A stretch of 22,491 bases of DNA from positions 1-22,491 of the IMG/VR virus record IMGVR_UViG_3300033153_010047; one strand, written 5' to 3'. Made by a program: the position numbers and the translations under genes. Of the stretch, positions 1 to 6,242 are shown one piece after another (position 1 is the stretch's first letter; each line of letters opens with the position of its first letter). Under the pieces are notes generated by a model, which saw nothing but the letters and a program-made list of their open reading frames with translations, was not told the DNA's origin and did no database searches. The stretch is from a virus.

Positions 1-869
1 TGAAAATCATTGACTATTTCGTTGGCTTTTGCTTGAGCAATTGCCGATTTTTTATATCTATCTTCTTCAGCTTTGAATAAACTTGCTCCAAGCTTTTTCT
101 GGTTTTCTAGTTCTTGTATTTTATGTTCTGATAGGTTTCTATCTGCAGTTATTATTTTATCTTGTAGTTGTTTTCTTTCGTTTAAAAGTCGTTGAGTTTC
201 TGCAATATTTTCATTATTTTGTTTTTGTTCAGTTAAAAGTCCGATTCTTTTATTTTTCAGTTTTTTTGCTTGGAATGCTTCTTCTTGATTTATTTCTTTT
301 ATGTTTAACGCTGCCTTAGAATCTATCCCTTTGTTCTTTAGCTCTAGCTCTTTATAAATCATACCTCTTGTTACTTTTATTCTATTGCTTCTTAATTTTT
401 TTAAGCTTTCATTATGGTCTATTAATTGCTGTTCTTGTTTTACATATAGCTGTTTAGTCTTTTCGTCTTCTGGCTCTTCTCTTTTTGTTCCAACGCCTAA
501 TGCTCTTAGTTTTTCTATCTCTTCTCTTTTTAGAGCTATCAGTTTATTTGTTTTCTCTCTTTCATTTCTTAATGCTGCAGCTCCTGCTTTTTTTATTCCT
601 GCTTCTTCAAGTGATGCCATTTTTTCTATATGTTCTCTTTTGTTGGTCTCAGCTGTCTTATTTACACCTTTTCTTTTTTCGTGCATGTCGTTTATTAGTT
701 TTTCTTGTTTTATTGTATTATCTGCTAGTTTATTATATATATTTGTAGAATTTACCTGAAGGTCTTTCATGTTTAACATTGAGGATTTAACATCGTTTTC
801 AAATGTTTTTAATGCTTTTTTAGCATCGTCTACGTTTGCTTGTAACTTTATCGTAATCGTATTAGCCAT
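1..869 (-). CDS. Tape measure protein (lambda H position), N-terminal part
   Basis: The frame is open from the ATG at 869 to the left edge, giving 289 codons, so the gene is truncated by the window. The N-terminus begins MANTITIKLQANVDDAKKAL, the short beta strand plus helix often seen at the start of tape measure proteins. What follows is almost wholly helical, rich in Lys, Glu, Gln and Asn, and looks like long coiled coil. This family sets tail length, runs inside the tail tube and is packed by the G/G-T chaperones. It lies just downstream of the G-T frame in the tail gene order but is separated from it by a four-gene cassette on the other strand. AAGG precedes the ATG. It has its own TATAAT at 895-900 beside a shared palindrome. 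The transmembrane and C-terminal parts lie outside the window. Confidence 0.8.
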   Translation of the reverse strand, partial: MANTITIKLQANVDDAKKALKTFENDVKSSMLNMKDLQVNSTNIYNKLADNTIKQEKLINDMHEKRKGVNKTAETNKREHIEKMASLEEAGIKKAGAAALRNEREKTNKLIALKREEIEKLRALGVGTKREEPEDEKTKQLYVKQEQQLIDHNESLKKLRSNRIKVTRGMIYKELELKNKGIDSKAALNIKEINQEEAFQAKKLKNKRIGLLTEQKQNNENIAETQRLLNERKQLQDKIITADRNLSEHKIQELENQKKLGASLFKAEEDRYKKSAIAQAKANEIVNDF

Positions 870-894
870 AATGAACCTTACAAATGTTTTTAGT

Positions 895-934
895 ATTATA
901 TCTAAATTTCTTATAGAACTTGATGTAAGTCAAG
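895..934 (-). promoter_or_regulatory. Promoter for tape measure gene, sharing the palindrome
   Basis: On the minus strand TATAAT lies at 900-895, 26 bases upstream of the tape measure ATG. The palindrome at 919-934 lies upstream of it, centred 29 bp from the -10 centre, against 32 bp on the other side. The same site therefore sits between two divergent -10 boxes. The -10 box is seen; use by the same regulator is inference. Confidence 0.5.
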
Positions 935-961
935 GACAAAGATTTTAAAGTGCTATATAAT
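919..961 (+). promoter_or_regulatory. Palindrome-type promoter of the moron cassette (FNR/CRP-like box)
   Basis: CTTGATGTAAGTCAAG lies at 919-934 and a perfect TATAAT at 956-961. The right-arm TCA ends exactly 23 bases before the -10 box. The hexamer at the -35 position is AGGACA, a poor match to TTGACA. The box fits TTGAT-N4-RTCAA and is centred 32 bp upstream of the -10 centre, which corresponds to about -41.5. It drives the 57-residue ORF at 991. Confidence 0.75.
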
Positions 962-990
962 ACGATACATTAAAAAAACAAGGAGAATGT

Positions 991-1164
991 ATGTCAACAC
1001 ACATAGAGCTATCACTAGATGATGGAAAATTTACTATACTGAAAGAAGAAGTTCTTATGGTGACCGTAGGAGAGGGAACTGAAACTGCCGTGATACACAC
1101 AGATAATTTTGGAGAGCTACTCATAAAAGAATCTTATAAAGAGGTAAAAGAAAAGCTGATATAG
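991..1164 (+). CDS. Small acidic protein, 57 aa, first gene of moron cassette
   Basis: The ORF starts at the ATG at 991, preceded by AAGGAGAATGT, a strong ribosome binding site, and encodes 57 residues. The overlapping ATG at 987 gives only 11 codons, so 991 is the start. The protein alternates short polar and beta-like stretches and has a Lys/Glu-rich C-terminal helix. I recognise no family. It is the first gene after the palindrome promoter at 919-961 and has a second palindrome promoter after its stop. Both strand and position (between the G-T chaperone and the tape measure) are those expected of an accessory moron gene. Confidence 0.65.
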   Translation: MSTHIELSLDDGKFTILKEEVLMVTVGEGTETAVIHTDNFGELLIKESYKEVKEKLI

Positions 1165-1182
1165 TCGTAAAAACAAACTGTG

Positions 1183-1226
1183 CTTGACATAAAGTCAAGG
1201 ACAAAAATTTAAAAACACTATATAAT
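1183..1226 (+). promoter_or_regulatory. Palindrome-type promoter, second copy
   Basis: CTTGACATAAAGTCAAG lies at 1183-1199 and TATAAT at 1221-1226, again with exactly 23 bases between the right-arm TCA and the -10 box. Its -35 hexamer AGGACA is identical to that at 933-938. The arms are perfect inverted repeats, but the spacer is 5 bases rather than 4. It precedes the gene at 1250. Confidence 0.75.
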
Positions 1227-1249
1227 TTGGGTAAAGATTAGGAGATATT

Positions 1250-1627
1250 ATGAAGACAGTAAAAGCTAAAGACACAACTAAGAAATGTATAGAACTGTTA
1301 ATAGAGTGCATAGACAGAGGAGAGAATGTTATCTTTGTGACACAAGGAAATAAGCATGTAGTAGAAGAATGTGTAAAAACAAAAATCCTCCCTAGCGTAG
1401 AGAACAGACTAAAAGGCAAACAAAGAAAAAATGAACTTTATTTTCAAAGTGGGGCGAGAGTCATATTTATTGGAGACCGAGAAGAGCAAAGAAAGGTGCA
1501 GGTAGCAAATGCTTGGACTGTTAATAATTTGATAGTATGTAACACTACCAACTATAGTCCTTTAGATGAAAAAGAGAGATTTCTTAAAGACCCAAACTAT
1601 GTAATGGTTATAGAGATGTCTAAATGA
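1250..1627 (+). CDS. Hypothetical protein, 125 aa, moron cassette
   Basis: The start is the ATG at 1250, with GGAG six bases upstream. The protein looks like a compact alpha/beta fold. It has an N-terminal helix with two Cys, a strand GENVIFVTQG near residues 24-33, a second strand RVIFIGDREE near residues 70-79, and a third around NNLIVCNTTN. The spacing of hydrophobic strands followed by Gly or polar turns resembles a nucleotide-binding or Rossmann-like core, but there is no clear P-loop, so this is only a shape impression. Its stop overlaps the ATG of the next gene (ATGA), so the two are translationally coupled. Function unknown. Confidence 0.75.
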   Translation: MKTVKAKDTTKKCIELLIECIDRGENVIFVTQGNKHVVEECVKTKILPSVENRLKGKQRKNELYFQSGARVIFIGDREEQRKVQVANAWTVNNLIVCNTTNYSPLDEKERFLKDPNYVMVIEMSK

Positions 1628-1833
1628 AACTTTTTTCTATGAAAGAAATTATACAAGCGAAGATTATCATTAGAATAGATTATCTTTTAAAACAGTTAGA
1701 AGTAGTGGCTGAAGAGTTTGACTTTGAAGATGGCAGCGTTATGGAAAATGCTAAAAAAAGTCTTAATCAAAAAGATACAATAAAAAGAGCTAGAGCTATA
1801 CAGATGGAGTTGTCTTTATTGCAAGGTATTTAA
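1624..1833 (+). CDS. Small helical protein, 69 aa, moron cassette
   Basis: The gene overlaps the upstream stop by ATGA at 1624, which argues for coupling. A second possible start is the ATG at 1639. The product is predicted to be mostly helical and charged, with a Leu-rich segment (RIDYLLKQLEVVAEEFDF) and a C-terminal Lys/Arg-rich helix. There is no membrane segment and no family I recognise. Its coupling to the 125-residue protein suggests that the two act together, possibly as a complex; that is inference. Confidence 0.6.
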   Translation: MKLFSMKEIIQAKIIIRIDYLLKQLEVVAEEFDFEDGSVMENAKKSLNQKDTIKRARAIQMELSLLQGI

Positions 1834-1855
1834 CAAAACAAAAAAAAGGATATGT

Positions 1856-2260
1856 ATGTCTATTTTATTTAGGGGTGAGGCTGTGATTCAAAGCTATACT
1901 AAAGAGCTTGATGAATCTGAAAATTTAAAAAATATAGGTGGTGTGTGGTATGCTTTTTGTACTCTGTTTGAATACGAGATTGTAGATCTAACTCCACCTT
2001 ATTCAGGAGTTTCTCCTGATGATCGTCGCTTGTATTATCTTAAGGGTATGCAAGTAGTAGAGGGCACTATAGCTGTTCACACTCGTTACATGAAAGACAG
2101 CAAAGGAGATGCTATTTATGTTAGTCGTGAAGACAGTGGAAAAGGTGGAGATATATGTAACCATAAAGACTTTCCAAATGGATGTGCTATGGTGTTTAAA
2201 GACCCTATGGAAGAATATGTTAAGTATGATGATTTTACAATAGTAGGTATAAAGAAGTAG
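1856..2260 (+). CDS. Hypothetical protein, 134 aa, last gene of moron cassette
   Basis: The start at 1856 has AAAAAGGA just upstream; an ATG at 1852 lies in another frame. The protein is soluble and mixed alpha/beta, with several aromatic residues (GGVWYAFCTLFEYE, residues 29-42) and a Gly-rich turn SGKGGDICNHKDFPNG around residues 94-109 carrying Cys and His. I do not recognise the family. It ends 103 bases before the convergent end of the G-T frame and closes the cassette. The gap holds only weak hairpins and a degenerate copy of the palindrome. Confidence 0.7.
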   Translation: MSILFRGEAVIQSYTKELDESENLKNIGGVWYAFCTLFEYEIVDLTPPYSGVSPDDRRLYYLKGMQVVEGTIAVHTRYMKDSKGDAIYVSREDSGKGGDICNHKDFPNGCAMVFKDPMEEYVKYDDFTIVGIKK

Positions 2261-2281
2261 TTAGAAGTAAATATATGTTCT

Positions 2282-2330
2282 CCTCTGAAAAACAGAGGCA
2301 TCCCTAAGGAAATGTATTGGTATTTTACCA
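2282..2330. other. Two small hairpins between convergent genes
   Basis: CCTCTG (2282-2287) and CAGAGG (2293-2298) form a 6-bp stem with an AAAAA loop. TGGTA and TACCA around TTT form a second perfect small palindrome at 2318-2330. Neither has a proper T run on either strand. They may slow or end convergent transcription, but they are not convincing intrinsic terminators. Confidence 0.3.
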
Positions 2331-2336
2331 TCTTAT

Positions 2337-2350
2337 TTAATGTAAGTCAA
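2337..2350. promoter_or_regulatory. Degenerate copy of the palindrome box
   Basis: TTAATGTAAGTCAA keeps one perfect arm (GTCAAG with the next base) and shares the 11-base string TGTAAGTCAAG with the box at 919-934. No -10 box lies at the expected distance on either strand. It marks the right end of the moron cassette. It may be a remnant or an unused site. Confidence 0.4.
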
Positions 2351-2363
2351 GCTTTTGGTAAAC

Positions 2364-3238
2364 CTACGATTCCTCTTTAGGTTTTCGTAGGTTTTGTAGT
2401 ACTATGTTTTGGTAGATGTCTAAAGCCCATCTTACTTTTTTAACTGAGGTGTATAAAAAAGCTTCTTGGTATTTAGCTTCTTCCTTTATGGTTTTCATAT
2501 CTAAGTAAAGAACGTCACCCATGCCCGTGCGCATCCAGTAGTGACCTACTGAAAGTACGCAGTTTATATAGAACCATGCCATGTTGTGAACGATTGGTGG
2601 TTCAAACTGATTCTTTATGGAATCAGAGATGCGCTCGTTATCTTTGAAGCTATCCCAATCTTCTTTTTTTGTTTCCCTCCATGTAAAATAGAGTTCTAGT
2701 TCTTTCCCACTTTAGTATTTTTAGGGTCATTTTCATAACAGTACCAAAAGAAAAGTTTTTGGTCAAACTGATTCAATGCCTCAAAAGCTTCACTAAGACC
2801 ATAGTGTTCAGCATAAACTGCACCTTTTTCTTGTTCAGTTTCAACTTTTTCACATTTTTTATTTAATTTTTTTCTATGTTTGATGCCAACTGGCACTACT
2901 GCTTCATTTTTCTGGTAAAGGTCACATGGCTTTAGTTCACCGCTGTCATATTTCACGTTATATATTTTATCTATAACCAGTGCCGAGAATTTTGTAATGT
3001 TTTGGATGCTTGTATCATCTGGTAGTTCTTTTTCAGACAACTTAAAAGCCCATTCAGCAACTTCAATAAGTTCATTTTCATTTAGCTCTAAAGAGAATTC
3101 TTCTTCTGAGCTGTCTGCACCATAAACTCTATCTTCTATAAAAGAAGGAATACTGCCATCTGGTCTTTTTAATGGAAACTTTGATAGTGCTGTTTTTAGC
3201 ACGGCTGGTAATTTTGCGATTTGTTGTTTTTTTGTCAT
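2364..3238 (-). CDS. Tail assembly chaperone G-T fusion made by -1 frameshift
   Basis: This is the product expected when ribosomes slip back one base at GGGAAAG (2708-2702). The frame is read from 3238 to the AAG codon ending at 2702 (179 codons), then continues in the -1 frame from 2702 to the TAG at 2364-2366, adding 112 residues for a total of about 291. The -1 frame is open without interruption and encodes a plausible helical domain with a conserved-looking Trp/Tyr-rich stretch (MAWFYINCVLSVGHYWM). In lambda, G and G-T bind the tape measure protein and recruit tail tube subunits, and the slippery heptamer there is the same. The T part has no ribosome binding site of its own. Confidence 0.8.
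2696..3238 (-). CDS. Tail assembly chaperone (lambda G-like), 180 aa
   Basis: This is the main, unshifted product. It starts at the ATG at 3238 with AGGA seven bases upstream and stops one codon after the slippery site (TAG at 2696-2698). The protein is soluble and charged, with no signal or membrane segment. The middle is acidic (SSEEEFSLELNENELIEVAE). Its identity rests on position (between tail tube and tape measure), length and the G/G-T type frameshift at its end, since sequence in this family is poorly conserved. An 89-base gap with a stem-loop separates it from the tail tube gene and may lower its level relative to the abundant tube protein. Confidence 0.75.
   Translation of the reverse strand: MTKKQQIAKLPAVLKTALSKFPLKRPDGSIPSFIEDRVYGADSSEEEFSLELNENELIEVAEWAFKLSEKELPDDTSIQNITKFSALVIDKIYNVKYDSGELKPCDLYQKNEAVVPVGIKHRKKLNKKCEKVETEQEKGAVYAEHYGLSEAFEALNQFDQKLFFWYCYENDPKNTKVGKN
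2702..2708 (-). other. Programmed -1 frameshift site GGGAAAG
   Basis: On the minus strand the reading is GTG GGA AAG AAC TAG, so the heptamer G GGA AAG has the X XXY YYZ form in the zero frame and is followed within two codons by the stop. Re-pairing in the -1 frame gives GGG AAA and opens 112 further codons. No strong downstream pseudoknot is evident by eye; only a weak TAGA/TCTA stem follows. Confidence 0.85.
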
Positions 3239-3288
3239 TTTTTTATCCTATTTTGTTTTTTATCTGATTTATTTGTTTTATTTTTTAG

Positions 3289-3322
3289 TGGTGGCACAAA
3301 GGGGATAAACCAAAAGCCACCA
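3289..3322 (-). other. Stem-loop between tail tube and chaperone genes
   Basis: TGGTGGC and GCCACCA form a perfect 7-bp stem with a 20-base loop, placed directly after the tail tube stop. On the minus strand it is followed by an A-rich run, not a T run, so it is not a standard intrinsic terminator. It could be an RNA processing or 3-prime stabilising structure that lets the tube gene be expressed more than the genes after it. That role is inference. Confidence 0.5.
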
Positions 3323-3327
3323 TAAGA

Positions 3328-4488
3328 TTACGAGTTATAAACTTGTAAACTTCTTACTGTGTATTGGAACGCACTGTTTCCTGTTGTTCCAAAAGCCTTA
3401 TAATCTGCATCTAGCTTCGATACCATCCCTGCTTCAAAAGTTGGAGCTTTTAGTGGGAATGTTACATTTGGTAGTGTGAAAGAGATGAAACTTCCTATAC
3501 CATCGTCATACGTCACAGCTAAACTTGAGTCTGTATTTTTTCTCATTGCATCATACAAGTCTGCATCCCAATATCCAGTCAATGAACCACTTACATTTCT
3601 TACTCCAGTGGCGAAGAATCTATCTATATTTAGAGGGTCAATGATTTCTTGAGCATTATCACTAGTGATACCAAAAGTAAGAACCGGATAAGTTGCAGAA
3701 GCACCTACCGCAAAACCAAGCTGGCTATTTCTTACATCGTGACCTGATTCTATGACAATCTCTGTTGCTCCAGCGATATCCATAAGTTTTTCATATGCCA
3801 CTAATGGGTCTAAGTCATCTTCAGTTGTTGAACCATTTGTTGCGATAGTTACTGTTGGAATTGTTTTTTTCTCAACATTTGTCGCAAAAGATGCTGCTGA
3901 ATTTCCAAGAGTTCTGATATACATAAGGTTGTCATCACAATCTTTAAACTCATACTCAATAGCAATCAGAGGAAGACAAGCATCTATACCGCTAGTTACC
4001 TCTTCAAGTCTGCCTTTATGCACTACCCAAGTCACACCATTGTCATCTATCTCTTCATCTTGAACTGCAGAAGATGTGTCTGGTGCTGTGCCTCCAGTTG
4101 TTCCGCCTGCTTTACAGTAAAGGTCGTCAGTAGCTGGGGTAGTTCCTTTTACTATCACACCTGGTGTAACTATTACTCCTGTTGTCCAATCACCGGTATT
4201 TGATTCTGTCGCTGTGTTTGAACCAACTGATATGCCTAATGCAAATGCAGCAGTATGATAGTTTAGTTTCATCTCAATATTTGAAGAGATATTTGTTACA
4301 CCTGAAAGAATTTCTCTTGATGGCTCTACACCATTACCTAAAAGGTTTACTGTTTCAGCATCTTCACTTAAATCTAGTGACACTGTTATAGCTGGTATGC
4401 GAAGCACTGTTGGTGTTGTAGGTAGTGCGTTGCCTGCTCCTGTTATAACTACTCTGGCTGCTTCCGCTCTCATTTTTACTACTGCCAT
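3328..4488 (-). CDS. Major tail tube protein (lambda V position), 386 aa
   Basis: The start at 4488 has AAAGGAG upstream. The N-terminal part (about residues 1-95) and the C-terminal part (about 200-386) look like the beta-rich tube protein fold. Between them, about residues 105-160, lies a Gly/Thr-rich stretch (CKAGGTTGGTAPDTSS, then DDNGVTWVVHKG). It resembles the short G-T-T-G...D-N-G-V-T-W module found in many phage tail and fibre proteins and probably projects from the tube surface. There is no transmembrane segment. The position, after the tail terminator and before G/G-T, supports the call. At 386 residues it is longer than lambda V (246 residues); the insertion and a long C-terminal half account for the difference. 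Confidence 0.75.
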   Translation of the reverse strand: MAVVKMRAEAARVVITGAGNALPTTPTVLRIPAITVSLDLSEDAETVNLLGNGVEPSREILSGVTNISSNIEMKLNYHTAAFALGISVGSNTATESNTGDWTTGVIVTPGVIVKGTTPATDDLYCKAGGTTGGTAPDTSSAVQDEEIDDNGVTWVVHKGRLEEVTSGIDACLPLIAIEYEFKDCDDNLMYIRTLGNSAASFATNVEKKTIPTVTIATNGSTTEDDLDPLVAYEKLMDIAGATEIVIESGHDVRNSQLGFAVGASATYPVLTFGITSDNAQEIIDPLNIDRFFATGVRNVSGSLTGYWDADLYDAMRKNTDSSLAVTYDDGIGSFISFTLPNVTFPLKAPTFEAGMVSKLDADYKAFGTTGNSAFQYTVRSLQVYNS

Positions 4489-4490
4489 TA

Positions 4491-4667
4491 TTATTCTCCT
4501 TTAGCTAATTTAGCTACTTTTTTGTCTTCTACTAACTCTTTTTTTAGAGCGTCATATACATTGTGCTCTGAGCCTTTTTTAAGCTCCATTCCACAAACTC
4601 TTTTATAATCTTTTGTCATCACAATTTTTGTTGTGATTGTTTTTTTTGTTGGTTTTTTTTCTACCAT
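4491..4667 (-). CDS. Small basic protein, 58 aa, in tail operon
   Basis: A short ORF from the ATG at 4667 to the TAA at 4491. It fills the gap between the tail terminator and tail tube genes exactly, overlapping the end of the former by seven bases. Its last codons contain AAAGGAG, the ribosome binding site of the tail tube gene, so it is tightly built into the operon. It is very Lys-rich at both ends (MVEKKPTKKT at the start) and has one Cys in KRVCGMELKKG, a pattern reminiscent of short phage ORFs with a single compact SH3-like or Ig-like fold. I do not recognise the family. It has no lambda counterpart at this position. Confidence 0.65.
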   Translation of the reverse strand: MVEKKPTKKTITTKIVMTKDYKRVCGMELKKGSEHNVYDALKKELVEDKKVAKLAKGE

Positions 4668-5137
4668 AATTCACTTCCTAAAAAGGTTTCTTGTGAGGCT
4701 ACTGTCTCCATAGAGCCTCTTAAAATTCCCTGAGCTATTAAAGTTTCATCTTTTTCAAAATAGTATGGAGGTGTATTCCCACAGTATTTTTTCACGATTA
4801 GCTTAAATATTTCAGACGCTATTTTTTCTGCTTTTGGAGTGTCTGCATATTTGAAGTAGTTTCCTACTTGCACCCTTTCTGGAGATGCGTTCAATAGTAC
4901 TGATATTTGTATAGCTTGGTCTATGCTTTCATCTTTTACTGGATCGCCAGTTTGACGAGGAACATTTACTGTTATACATGGATAATCTTCTTTTGGGTCA
5001 GCCGTTTGATAGTCAGCCCCACCTATAACTCTACATTCTTCTCCTATCGTGCTTGTACAAAAAGCTAAAAATGTAGCATTTGTTGATAGAAGTTCACATA
5101 TAAAATCTTCTAACTCGTATGCTTTAGTCAGACTCAT
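4661..5137 (-). CDS. Tail terminator protein (lambda U position), 158 aa
   Basis: The gene starts at 5137 with a 4-base overlap (ATGA) with the upstream Z-like gene. Residues 1-35 are helical and are followed by beta strands (YPCITVNVPRQTG, QAIQISVLLNAS), then a long helix and a C-terminal strand pair. This is the alpha-beta arrangement of tail terminators, which cap the tail tube and join it to the head. Length is close to lambda U (131 residues) and its relatives. The call leans heavily on gene order, between the Z-like protein and the tube protein. Four Cys are present with no metal-binding spacing. Confidence 0.65.
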   Translation of the reverse strand: MSLTKAYELEDFICELLSTNATFLAFCTSTIGEECRVIGGADYQTADPKEDYPCITVNVPRQTGDPVKDESIDQAIQISVLLNASPERVQVGNYFKYADTPKAEKIASEIFKLIVKKYCGNTPPYYFEKDETLIAQGILRGSMETVASQETFLGSELW

Positions 5138-5880
5138 GCAGCCGCTCCTATCTCTTTCATTACTTTGTCAAAGTATCTTTCATACTCTGATTTTACTATT
5201 GCACCTGCTTTTGATGCTCCTACTACATAAGCACTAGTTGCAAAGTTGGTGCGTCTGTATGTTACTTCTTTAATCATCGGAAACAATTTTCCGTTTTTTC
5301 CACTTGCAAGAAATGGCTGAGATACTACTAACTCGCCTTTGTCATTTTTCTTTATGACTTTCATACTAGACAAAAGCCATTGCTGCTTAGTACTTAAAGG
5401 TTTAGTTCCACCATCGTTTAGCTTTTGAAAGATATTGATAATATCGTTAGGATTATTTTCTCCACCTTTCGCAGTACCTGAGATGGTTTTGCCTTCAAAG
5501 CCGACTCTTTTACCATCTCTAAACTTAATAGGTCTAAAAGATTTGTGTCTACCCATTACCACTACTAAATGGTTTTTCTCATCAAGATAATTCTTAATCA
5601 TACTTGCCATGTTCTCAGGGTTGTCTTGACTTCCATCTTTACGAAGTCTGTCTCCAAAGTTTTTTGATATTCCTTGACCCCTTATGATAGTTTTGTGTAG
5701 TTTAGACGGTTGAAGACTAAAGCCTGTTTGAGCTTGTGCTTTCAACTTTTGTCTAGCAACTTTATTAAATTCTGCTCCACCTTTACTTAAGGCTTGATTA
5801 AGCAAGTCTGAACTTGCTAATTCTAACTCCGTGATATAGGCAGTTATGTTTTCATCTATCTTCATGGTAGTTCGTATCAA
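5134..5880 (-). CDS. Z-like tail completion / virion morphogenesis protein, 248 aa
   Basis: Two starts are possible. The TTG at 5880 overlaps the upstream stop (TTGA) and has AAGGTGA upstream. The ATG at 5865, five codons later, has no ribosome binding site, so the TTG is favoured. The N-terminal 60 residues form a helix rich in Ala and Lys, followed by a basic region (DRLRKDGSQ, RPIKFRDGKRVGFEGK). The pattern fits the minor tail Z / HK97 gp10 type of protein that finishes the neck end of the tail before joining to the head. Gene order supports this strongly; sequence identity alone would not. Confidence 0.65.
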   Translation of the reverse strand: MIRTTMKIDENITAYITELELASSDLLNQALSKGGAEFNKVARQKLKAQAQTGFSLQPSKLHKTIIRGQGISKNFGDRLRKDGSQDNPENMASMIKNYLDEKNHLVVVMGRHKSFRPIKFRDGKRVGFEGKTISGTAKGGENNPNDIINIFQKLNDGGTKPLSTKQQWLLSSMKVIKKNDKGELVVSQPFLASGKNGKLFPMIKEVTYRRTNFATSAYVVGASKAGAIVKSEYERYFDKVMKEIGAAA

Positions 5881-6239
5881 AATGTCACCTTTTTAGTAGT
5901 TAGAGAAAAGGCTTTTTGAGAGCATATAACTACTAAGTCTACATCTGATGGGAAAGTCGTTGCCACATACCAAGTTTCTCCGCTGTGAGTTATCACATCG
6001 TTCATTTTGGAAGCTAGTTTTAAAAACTTTCCTTCATCATCTTTTGAGATTATAAACTTTTTACCTAGTAAAATAATCTCACCACTTACTTTGTAGTTTT
6101 CAAGTGGTTCTACTACGGCAAAAGTGTCTGAAGTTTCCTGCAAAACTCCACTTTTTTTATGCAGATATGCAATAGGAGCGGAAATAGCAGTACTTGCTAT
6201 AGTGACAATTTTTGTCATTGCTCCCATTATATTATCCAT
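5877..6239 (-). CDS. Head-tail connector protein (lambda FII position), 120 aa
   Basis: The start at 6239 has AAGG about eight bases upstream; other in-frame ATGs follow at codons 5 and 8. Residues 1-30 contain a small-residue helix (IVTIASTAISAPIAYL), after which the protein is mostly beta strand (VSGEIILLGKKFII, VDLVVICSQKAF). Size is close to lambda FII (117 residues), the head completion protein that forms the docking site for the tail. The short hydrophobic stretch could suggest membrane contact, but the operon context favours a virion protein. Coupled to the next gene through TTGA. Confidence 0.6.
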   Translation of the reverse strand: MDNIMGAMTKIVTIASTAISAPIAYLHKKSGVLQETSDTFAVVEPLENYKVSGEIILLGKKFIISKDDEGKFLKLASKMNDVITHSGETWYVATTFPSDVDLVVICSQKAFSLTTKKVTF

Positions 6240-6242
6240 TTT

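Noticed and set aside
83-759. Plus-strand ORFs of 78, 124 and 87 residues at the left end
   Set aside because: They are hydrophobic low-complexity shadows of the coiled-coil tape measure gene on the minus strand, which has a good start and continuous frame.
2282-2298. Hairpin as intrinsic terminator for the moron cassette
   Set aside because: The stem is perfect but no T run follows on either strand, so I list it only as a hairpin.
2116-2331. Minus-strand ORF of 71 residues
   Set aside because: It is antisense to the 134-residue cassette gene, with no ribosome binding site; the plus-strand gene has one.
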